Shown: positions 24,723 through 33,100 of the stretch, in pieces
Numbering within the stretch: position 1 is the first letter of the stretch
Layout of the letters: every line of letters starts with the position of its first letter
From: Amycolatopsis suaedae
Lineage (GTDB): Bacteria > Actinomycetota > Actinomycetes > Mycobacteriales > Pseudonocardiaceae
Reading direction: 5' to 3'
DNA length: 64,000 nt
NCBI RefSeq assembly: GCF_004214935.1
Contig: NZ_SFCC01000009.1
Coordinates: 62,001-126,000, forward strand
The notes under the pieces: model-generated
Told to the model about the DNA's origin: nothing
Seen by the model: the letters and a program-made list of their open reading frames with translations, nothing else
Database searches by the model: none
Made by a program: the position numbers and the translations under genes

Positions 24723-25969
24723 GCCGGTCCTCCCTCGGACTCACGCACCAGCGGAAGCTGGAGGTTGATCGTCGTGCCCGTGCCGGGTTCGCTCTCGACG
24801 GTGAGCGTGCCGCCCAGCGACTCCACGCGCCGGCGCATGGCCCGCAACCCGAACCCGGTGCCATCGCCGCGGACACGACAGCGAGCGGGCTCGAACCCGG
24901 CGCCGTCGTCGTGGACGTCGAGCAGCACGACATTGTCCACATAGGACAAACTGATGCCGGCGCGCGTCGCACGCGCGTGCTTGCCGATGTTGTGCAGGGC
25001 TTCCTGCGCGGCGCGGTACAGCGCCGTCTCGGTCCCGGTGGCCAGCGGTACGGGCGCGCCGTGGACCCGTACGGTCACCGGCACGCTGCTGTCGGCCGAC
25101 CATGTCCGCCCCAGCTCGGAGAGCGCGTCCGGCAGGCCGCCGCGGTCGAGTGCCTCGGGGCACAGCGCCAGCACCGAGCGCCGGGCCTCGGTGAGGCTGT
25201 CCCTGGCCAAGGTCTTCGCCCTGGTCAGGTGCTTACGGTGGGCGACGGTGTCGGCGCCGGTGCGCTCGGCGGCCTGGAGCTGGGCCACCACGCCGGACAG
25301 TCCCTGGGCCAGTGAGTCGTGGATCTCCCCGGCCAGCCGCCTGCGTTCCTCGGCGACCCCGGATTCGCGGGCATGACGCAACAGCTGGGCCTGCAGCTGG
25401 GCGCTCTCCCGCAGCGAGGCCGCCAGCTCGGCGTTGGCCCGGCGGCGTTTCTCGCTCTCGGTGCCGACCAGCCAGCCCGCGTGCAGCAGCGGCGCGCACA
25501 CCGACAGCAGCAGCACCCACAGTGGAACGGCGGGCTCGGGTTCGAACCCGTAGATCACCAGCAGCGGCAGCACCGCGGTCGCCGCGACGCCGAAGAAGCT
25601 CCACCGGGGTCGGAGCAGGGCGAAGGCGAACGGGTAACCCACGGCGGCGAAGGCGATGAACGTGCCGTCGCGGACCACCAGTGCCGTGCCGAGCAGGAGC
25701 AGGCCGGCGTAGTAGACGGTCACCAGCCGCCAGTCCTGCCGCCGGGGAAACACCTCCAGCATGCCGAGCAACCACACGGCGGCCACCCCGACGAGCCCCA
25801 GCGTCACCGCCCAGTCCCGGTGGGTCAGCGCGTGGGCGAGCACCGCCGCGACGGTGGTGCACGCGAGCACGCCGAGGCCGACGAGCGTGAACGTCCACGC
25901 CGCCCTGCGCACCTGCGTACCGCCGAGTTCACTCGGTGAGACTCCAACCACGGACGCGATTATCACCAC
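24719..25969 (-). CDS. NarL-type sensor histidine kinase (HisKA_3)
   Basis: The 416-residue product has about five to six membrane helices in the first 150 residues, with no large external loop. A coiled linker and a HisKA_3 box follow, with H217 (RRRLAGEIHDSLAQGLSG) and a C-terminal ATPase with ALHNIGKHARATR, DVHDDGAGF and GTGFGLRAMRRRVESLGG. This is the DesK/LiaS-like group that often senses membrane state. It starts with GTG at 25969. It is coupled to the regulator gene that overlaps its 3' end. Confidence 0.9.
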   Translation of the reverse strand: MVIIASVVGVSPSELGGTQVRRAAWTFTLVGLGVLACTTVAAVLAHALTHRDWAVTLGLVGVAAVWLLGMLEVFPRRQDWRLVTVYYAGLLLLGTALVVRDGTFIAFAAVGYPFAFALLRPRWSFFGVAATAVLPLLVIYGFEPEPAVPLWVLLLSVCAPLLHAGWLVGTESEKRRRANAELAASLRESAQLQAQLLRHARESGVAEERRRLAGEIHDSLAQGLSGVVAQLQAAERTGADTVAHRKHLTRAKTLARDSLTEARRSVLALCPEALDRGGLPDALSELGRTWSADSSVPVTVRVHGAPVPLATGTETALYRAAQEALHNIGKHARATRAGISLSYVDNVVLLDVHDDGAGFEPARCRVRGDGTGFGLRAMRRRVESLGGTLTVESEPGTGTTINLQLPLVRESEGGPA

Positions 25970-26192
25970 GGCGGGAGAAACGATCGTCCACTTCGCATCG
26001 GGACCGATGGCGAATCGATGACCAGGCAGTTCAACCGGGTGGCCTACGTCACGCGGCTACTCATCCGATAGGCGGACGACACCGGTCGGCTGATCGGCAT
26101 CCACCGTCCGGTGCGGCCCATCGGCTGATCCCGTGGGCGTGGCCGCCCGGCCAGTATCGGCATGCCGGACAGGTGAACAGCGGGAGCGTGCG

Positions 26193-29100
26193 ATGCGGCG
26201 TGGTCGAAGACTCGGGTTGGCCGGGCTGCTGGCGTTGGCACTGCTGGTGCCACCGCCGGCCATCCCCCCTCGGCCCGGCCAACCCGTCCTCCCCGTCGAT
26301 CCGGTCGCGGCGGCCCGCGAGTCCGGTGCGCCGGTCGAGGTGACCGCCCTGCGTTCGGAGTACGCCGACGTCTTCGCCAACCCGAGTGGAACCTTCACCC
26401 GCAGGCAGTACGCCGTCCCGCGCCGTGCCCGCACCGCCACCGGCTGGGCGCCGATCGACACGACCCTGCGGGAGCACGCCGGCGCCGTCGTCGCGGGTGC
26501 GACGGTGCCCGGCCTGCGCCTGTCCACGGGCGGTGACGGCCCGCTGCTGCGGATGACCAGCGACGGCAGGCAGTTCGAGGTGGACTGGCCCGCTCCACTG
26601 CCGCGGCCCGTGCTGGACGGTGCCACCGCCACCTACCCGGGTCTGCTGCCCGGAGCCGACCTGCGGCTCACCGCGCTGCCCGACGGTGTGCGCACCGAGT
26701 GGCTCGGCACCGTTCCCGCGACGGCGAGATTCACCGTGCGCGCCACCGGCACGACGCCGCGCGTCGAGGACGGGAGCACGCTGGTCGCCGACGGCTTCGT
26801 CAGTGCGGGCGACGGACCGGCCGGTGACGGCTGGGTCGCGGCCAATCCGACCCGGCACTGGATGACCAACTGGGGTGGCTGGACCTCGGTGATGAAGGAG
26901 GAGCCGCATCAGGCCTACTGGAACGGCAGCGGACTGGGCAGTGACACTCGCGCCAGAGCCGGGTACTCCAACTGGCCGAGCAGCGAGGCGGGCAGGCGCA
27001 ACGTCACGTTCCGGTCCTACTTCCAGTTCAACCTCACCGGCATGGCCGGCAAGGACATCGTGCACGCCGAGGTCAACGTCTTCGCCGCGTACGCGCCGTC
27101 CTGCCAGCCCCGCAGGGTCCGCATGATCGAGACCCAGCAGGTCGGGGTCGGCACCAACTGGAACTCCATGCCTGCCGAGGAGGCGGACCTTGGCTACCAC
27201 GACGTCGCCTACGGCTGGCCCGGCTCGACCGACCCGAACTGCGGCGGCAGGTTCATCGGGTTCACCGCCACCGGAGCGGTCGCCCACGCGGTACGCACAG
27301 ACCCGTACCTGACCACGATGCTTCGAGCCGACAACGAGAGCGACCCGTACGCCTGGAAGAAGTTCGACGTGCCCAACGCCCACGTCGCGGTGGAGTACAA
27401 CACTCCGCCCGACGCGCCGGGCGCGATGCTGGTCGAGCACGACACCCCGTGCGCGGTGCAGCCGAACGAACCCTACGTCGGCTCGGACAGCCCGGTGCTG
27501 CGGGCGTCGGTGTCCGATCCGGACGGTGGCGCGGTCGCCGCGCAGTTCGAGTGGCGTACCCGCGGCGCACCGAACCCGCTGGGCGAGTTCACCACGCCGA
27601 TGCAGCAGTCCGGCAGCCAGCACACCGCGGCGATCCCACGTGGCCTGTTCGGCGACGGTGGGCGGATCGGCTGGCGGGTGCGTGCCTTCGACGGGCGTAC
27701 CCACGGGCCGTGGTCGGGGTTCTGCGACATCACCGTCGACCGCACCCCGCCGGACAAGGCCGCCCTGGTGTCGTCGGCGACGCACCCGCCCGGTGAGATC
27801 GGCGGGCCGGTGGGCACACCGGGCACGTTCACGTTCGACGCCGCCGGGGTCACCGACGTCAGCGGGTTCACCTACGGCCTCGTCGACGTCGAAGACCACA
27901 AGGTCACCGCCGTCGGCGGCAAGGCGACCGTCACCGTCACCCCGACCAGCGACGCACCGCAGACGCTGTTCGTCCGCAGCATCGACCGCGCAGGGCACCG
28001 TGGTCCGGAAGCCGTCTACCGGTTCCGCGCCAACGGCAGGCTGGAGCCACCGGTCCGGCACTGGCGGGCCGACGGCAGACATCCCGAACGGATCGTGCCC
28101 GACTCCGGCGCGCGGCGCCGTGACCTCGTGTTCGCCGAGAGGGAGGCCACCTGGACACCAGGCAGGCACGGTGACGCGCTGCGCTTCGACGGCGGGGGAG
28201 GGCACGCCGAGGCCGGCCCCGGTTCCGGTGTGGACACCTCGCGGACGTTCTCGGTGTCGGCGTGGGTGCGGCTGGACCGGCTGGACGGCACCTGGCGCAC
28301 CGCGGTCAGCCAGGACGGCGGCCTGCCCGGTGACGCTGGCAACCGCGCCAGCGGGTTCTATCTGCAGTACCGCAGCGACACCCGGCAATGGGCGTTCACC
28401 GTGCCGTCGGCGAACAAGGACAACTTCGGCGACGACCGCGTCTCGGCCAGCGTCCCGGTCGTGGCGGGCGCATGGACGCACCTGGTCGGCATGCACGACC
28501 CGTCGCGGGGCCGGATCCTGCTCTACGTCAACGGCGCACTGGCCGGGGAGAAGGCCTTCACCACCCCGTGGCGGGCCGAGGGCGGTGTCCAGCTCGGCCG
28601 GGCGCGGTTCAACGGGGCACCGGTGGACTTCTGGGACGGCGCGGTCGACGACGTGCGGATCTACGACCGGCTGCTGATCGACACGCCGGTGGGCGGAAGC
28701 GGCACGCCCTCGGAGATCGACGAGCTCGCCGGGCGGCCCGCCGCGGAGGCGGGGCGCTGGTCGTTCGACGAGGGCGCGGGTGCGGTCGCCTCCGACAGCG
28801 CGGGCCGCTACCTCGACGCCACGCTGTCCGGCGCGAGCTGGGCACCCGGCAAGAACAGCCCGCACAGCGCCCGGTTCGACGGCGTGGACGACCACGCCTC
28901 GGCCACCGGCCCCGCCGTGCGCACCGACGGCGCGTTCACCGTCAGCGCCTGGGTCCGGCCGGCAGCACTGGGAACGGTGCCGATGACGGCGGTCGGCCAG
29001 GACGGCGTGTTCCGGTTGGGCTACGATGCGGCCACCCGGCGCTGGGCGTTCACCGTGGACACCGGCAGCGCGACGGTGCGGGCGGCGTCCACGCAGGCTC

Positions 29101-30095
29101 CGGTGACCGGCGAGTGGGTCCGGCTGACCGGGATCCACAACCCCGCCACCCGGGTGATCGAGCTGTACGTCGGCGGACAGCTGACGGCCTGGGCGAGCGT
29201 GCCGGCGCTGACCGACGCCGCCGGCCCGCTGCGGGTGGGCAGAGCGAGCTCCGGTGAGTACTGGAACGGCTGGGTCGACGAGGTGCGGGTACACACCGGT
29301 GTCCGCTCCCTCGACGAGCTGTCGACCGAGATCAACAACCCCGAGCTGGACAAACCTCTGGTCCACAGTGGACTGAACCGTTACCTGGGGCACGACGGCG
29401 AGCACCGCACGGCCGGGCCGCAGCGCGTCCCGCCGGGTTACCGGCTCGAACACAGCCTCGGCTGGTTCGCCCCGCCGGGTGCGCCGGGCACCGCGCCGCT
29501 GTATTCCTGCCAGGTCGGCCCCGCCGACCAGTTCAGCTCGCTGGACCCGAACTGCGAGGGCTACCGGCGCCTCGCCGAGCTGGGACCGGTGTACCGCACG
29601 CCACCGGCGGACGAGCCGACGATCGAGGTGTACCGCTGCGTCACCACCGGTGGCGAGCACTTCGAGTCGCGCGACCCGTCGTGTGAGGGCCAGCGGCGGG
29701 AGTTCCTGCTCGGCCACACGCGGGCGTACGCCCAGCTGTTCCGCCACCTCCAGGAGGGCTTTCCGCACGACCACGTCAGCTCGCTCGGCCACGCACCCGG
29801 CGACTACCGGCCGGAGCTGGCGCTCGGGGTGGTCTCACTGGTGCCGCGGCCGGGCACCGTACCCCTCTACGCCTGCCGGTCCGGAACCGACGAGTTCACC
29901 TCGGCCGACGCCCGCTGCGAGGGCCGTTACCGCGAGCTGGGCTGGGTCTGGACCGCCCCACCAACGGAGGGCGAGAGCAGGCCGCTGGTCCGTTGCCGGG
30001 TGACCGGCTCGGGGGAGCGGTTCGACCTCGACAGCGAGTTCTGCGCCGGCCAGACCCACGACCAGACGCTCGGCCACCTGCTTCTTCGTCCCTGA
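26193..30095 (+). CDS. Giant secreted protein with DNRLRE-like, LamG and Cys-pair repeats
   Basis: The 1,300-residue protein has a signal peptide (MRRGRRLGLAGLLALALLVP) at ATG 26193. Domains by eye: an N-terminal beta region, a DNRLRE/CBM96-like domain (about 230-400), an Ig-like section (about 410-520), two LamG/concanavalin domains (about 660-830 with TFSVSAWVRLDR, and 885-1045 with AFTVSAWVRPA). Four C-terminal segments (about 1050-1300) each carry a Cys pair, as in PLYSCQVG...DPNCEG. Such proteins precede RHS proteins in many actinomycetes. It is 18 bases from the RHS gene, so they form an operon. It probably binds surface glycans or helps display or deliver the RHS shell. The large minus-strand open frame opposite it is an artefact of GC bias. 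Confidence 0.82.
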   Translation: MRRGRRLGLAGLLALALLVPPPAIPPRPGQPVLPVDPVAAARESGAPVEVTALRSEYADVFANPSGTFTRRQYAVPRRARTATGWAPIDTTLREHAGAVVAGATVPGLRLSTGGDGPLLRMTSDGRQFEVDWPAPLPRPVLDGATATYPGLLPGADLRLTALPDGVRTEWLGTVPATARFTVRATGTTPRVEDGSTLVADGFVSAGDGPAGDGWVAANPTRHWMTNWGGWTSVMKEEPHQAYWNGSGLGSDTRARAGYSNWPSSEAGRRNVTFRSYFQFNLTGMAGKDIVHAEVNVFAAYAPSCQPRRVRMIETQQVGVGTNWNSMPAEEADLGYHDVAYGWPGSTDPNCGGRFIGFTATGAVAHAVRTDPYLTTMLRADNESDPYAWKKFDVPNAHVAVEYNTPPDAPGAMLVEHDTPCAVQPNEPYVGSDSPVLRASVSDPDGGAVAAQFEWRTRGAPNPLGEFTTPMQQSGSQHTAAIPRGLFGDGGRIGWRVRAFDGRTHGPWSGFCDITVDRTPPDKAALVSSATHPPGEIGGPVGTPGTFTFDAAGVTDVSGFTYGLVDVEDHKVTAVGGKATVTVTPTSDAPQTLFVRSIDRAGHRGPEAVYRFRANGRLEPPVRHWRADGRHPERIVPDSGARRRDLVFAEREATWTPGRHGDALRFDGGGGHAEAGPGSGVDTSRTFSVSAWVRLDRLDGTWRTAVSQDGGLPGDAGNRASGFYLQYRSDTRQWAFTVPSANKDNFGDDRVSASVPVVAGAWTHLVGMHDPSRGRILLYVNGALAGEKAFTTPWRAEGGVQLGRARFNGAPVDFWDGAVDDVRIYDRLLIDTPVGGSGTPSEIDELAGRPAAEAGRWSFDEGAGAVASDSAGRYLDATLSGASWAPGKNSPHSARFDGVDDHASATGPAVRTDGAFTVSAWVRPAALGTVPMTAVGQDGVFRLGYDAATRRWAFTVDTGSATVRAASTQAPVTGEWVRLTGIHNPATRVIELYVGGQLTAWASVPALTDAAGPLRVGRASSGEYWNGWVDEVRVHTGVRSLDELSTEINNPELDKPLVHSGLNRYLGHDGEHRTAGPQRVPPGYRLEHSLGWFAPPGAPGTAPLYSCQVGPADQFSSLDPNCEGYRRLAELGPVYRTPPADEPTIEVYRCVTTGGEHFESRDPSCEGQRREFLLGHTRAYAQLFRHLQEGFPHDHVSSLGHAPGDYRPELALGVVSLVPRPGTVPLYACRSGTDEFTSADARCEGRYRELGWVWTAPPTEGESRPLVRCRVTGSGERFDLDSEFCAGQTHDQTLGHLLLRP

Positions 30096-30113
30096 CCGCC
30101 CTGGAGGCCCATC

Positions 30114-33100
30114 GTGTCCCGGTTCAGACGTGCCCTCGCCACCGCGCTCGCGGCAGCCGTGCTCGCCCCGGTGTGCCCGGCCGTCGCCGTCGCGGCCGCG
30201 CCCGCTCCACCACAGCCGTCCCGGCCGCAGGAGGAGAAGTCGGTGCCGGTGCGGCAGGTCCCGGCCACCCCGTGGAAACCACCCGCGCTCCCGGCGACCG
30301 CGGTGGCCGCCACCGGGCCCGCTCCGGAGGGATCGGCGAGCGACTACAAGGCGACCCCGCTGGCAGACACCGGCGAGTGGAAGGTCTCCGCCAACAGCGG
30401 CGGGTTCAGCTGGACCTACCCGATGCGGGTGCCGCCGGTGCCCGGCGGGCTGCAGCCGGACCTGACGCTGCGGTACTCCTCGGGGTCGGTGGACGGCAGG
30501 GTCGCCGCCCGCAACAACCAGCCGTCCTGGGTCGGTGAGGGCTGGGACGTCTGGCCCGGGTACGTGGCCCGCACCTACAAGTCCTGCTACGACGACATTC
30601 CCGATCAGTACAAACGCACCGGCGACCAGTGCTGGGCAGGCGACGACCAGGTGGCCCTGACCGTCGGCGGCAGGGCGAGCGAGCTGGTCCGGATCGACGC
30701 GGACACCTGGCGGCTAGCCGACGACGACGGCTCCCGGGTACAGCGGCTGGTGAACCCGGGGCTGGGCAACGGCGACAACGACGGCGAGCACTGGAAGCTC
30801 ACCACCACCGACGGCACCCAGTACTTCTACGGCTCCCGCCCGCAGGCCGACTCCACCTGGACGGCGCCGGTGTTCGGCAACGATCCGGGAGAACCGTGCC
30901 ACAACGCCGACTTCGCCAGGGCGTGGTGCGACCAGGCGTGGCGGTGGAACCTCGACCGGGTCGTCGACACCGACGGCAACGAGATCCGCTACGGCTACCG
31001 CAAGGAGACCAACAACTACGGCATCAACCTGGCCAAGGGGAAGGAGGACTACGTCCGCGGCGGCTCGCCCGCCGTCGCCGAGTACGGCCTGCGCGAGGGC
31101 GGTGGCCCGGTGGCCCGGGTCCGGTTCGAGGTCGCCGACCGGTGCGCCCCCGGCACCGACTGCGCCCAGCGCACCCCGCAGAGCTACCCCGACGTGCCGT
31201 GGGACCAGAACTGCGCCGAGGCGACCTGCCCGCGCAAGTACGCCCCGACGTTCTGGTCGTCGAAGCGACTGTCCGAAGTGGTCACCGAGGTGTCGAAGGA
31301 CGGCAAGGCGTTCACGCCGGTGGACAGCTGGAAGCTCGACCACACCTACCTCGCGCAGGGCGACGATCCCTCGCAGGGCGCGCTGTGGCTGCGTCAGATC
31401 GTCCACACCGGACTGGCCGGTGAGTCCCCCGTCGCCACCCCGCCGGTCACGTTCGACGCCATCCCGCTGGCCAACCGGGTCAATGCCGGCTCGGACGGCC
31501 TGCCGCCGCTGGTCAAGCACCGGCTCTACGCCATCCACAACGAGACCGGCGGCGTGATCAACATCAACTACCTCGCCCCGGAGTGTACGGCCGACGCCCT
31601 GCCGAAGCAGGAGGACAACCGGCTGCGTTGTTTCCCGGTGTACTGGGCCAAGGACCAGGGCCAGTTGGTGCGGGACTGGTTCCACAAGTACGTCGTCGGC
31701 TCGGTCGTCGAGGTCGACCAGGTCGGTGGTGCGCCGGCCAAGGTCACCAGCTACGAGTACCCGGCCGCGGGCGGGGCCTGGGCCTACCAGGACAACCCCT
31801 ACGTCCCCGCGGAGCGGCGCACCTGGTCGCAGTGGCGGGGGTTCGAGCGCACTGTGGTGCGGACCGGTACCCCCGGCGACCCCGGGGTGCGGCGGACCGC
31901 GACCGAGTACCGCTTCCACCGCGGCATGCACGGTGACCGCGCCGGTCCGGCCGGTGGCACGAAGCCGGCGAAGACCACCGACATCGCCGGTGGCACGGTG
32001 GAGGACTCGCCCGGCCTGCAGGGCTTCCTGCGTGAGGAGGCCGTCCTCGACGGTACGACCGGGGCGGTGGTGTCGGCCAAGTTGCACGACGCGTGGCGCA
32101 GGCAGACCGCCGCGCACGGCTCCAGGGTGGCCTACGTCGTCCGTGGTGAGCGGACCGTCGAGCGTACCGCGGTGGCCGGTGGTTTCCGCAGGTCCGAGAC
32201 CGTGACCCGATACGACGACGCCGGCTTCGCCACCAGCGTGGAGGACCGCGGCGACCTGGCCGTCGCCGACGACGACACCTGCACCCGCACCTGGTACACC
32301 CGCGACGAGGCCCGGAACCTGCTCGCACCGGTCAGCCGGGAGCAGAAGGTCAGGGGAACCTGCGCCGCCGATCCGGTGCTGCCCCGGGACGCGGTGTCCG
32401 ACCAGCGCACCGCCTACGACGGGCTCGCCTGGGGCACCCGCCCCACCCGGGGCAACGCCACGCTGACCCAGAAGGCGGAACGCTACGAGGGCACGACGCC
32501 GCTCTACGCCGACATGTCGGCGACCGGCTACGACGACCACGGCCGGGTCATCCGCACGACCGACGCCCTCGGCAAGGTCACCACGACGGCGTTCGAGCCG
32601 CCGGCCGGGCTGCCGAGATCCAGCACCGTCACCAACCCGCTCGGCCACACCACGAGAACCGACCTGCGGCAGGAGTGGAACACCCCGGAACGGATCACCG
32701 ACGTCAACGGCAAGGTCACCACGCTGGCCCACGACGCGCTGGGCAGGCTGGCGGCCGTGTGGAAACCCGGTTTCCAGCCCGGTGACGGCCCGGCCGAGCG
32801 TTACCGGTACGAACTGCGCCGCGACGGCGCCAGCGCCGTGGTCACCGAGACCTACCAGCCGGCAGGCAACTACCTGACCCGCTACGAGCTGGTCGACGGC
32901 CTGGGCAGGCCACGGCAGACACAGGCGCCCGCGTGGGGTGGCGGGCGAATCCTCACCGACACCCGGTACGACTCCCGTGGACTCGTGGTGAAGTCCAACC
33001 CCGCCTACTACAACGCCGGGGCGGCAGGCCGGGACCTGGTGGCCGCCGCGGACGCGGAGGTGCCCAGCCAGACCGTCACCGAGTACGACGGGGCCGGCCG

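Noticed and set aside
26061..29792. 1,243-codon minus-strand open frame opposite the LamG protein
   Set aside because: It is a GC-bias shadow of the real gene: very rich in Arg, Gly, Val and His, with no family motif, while the plus-strand frame has clear domains and a signal peptide.
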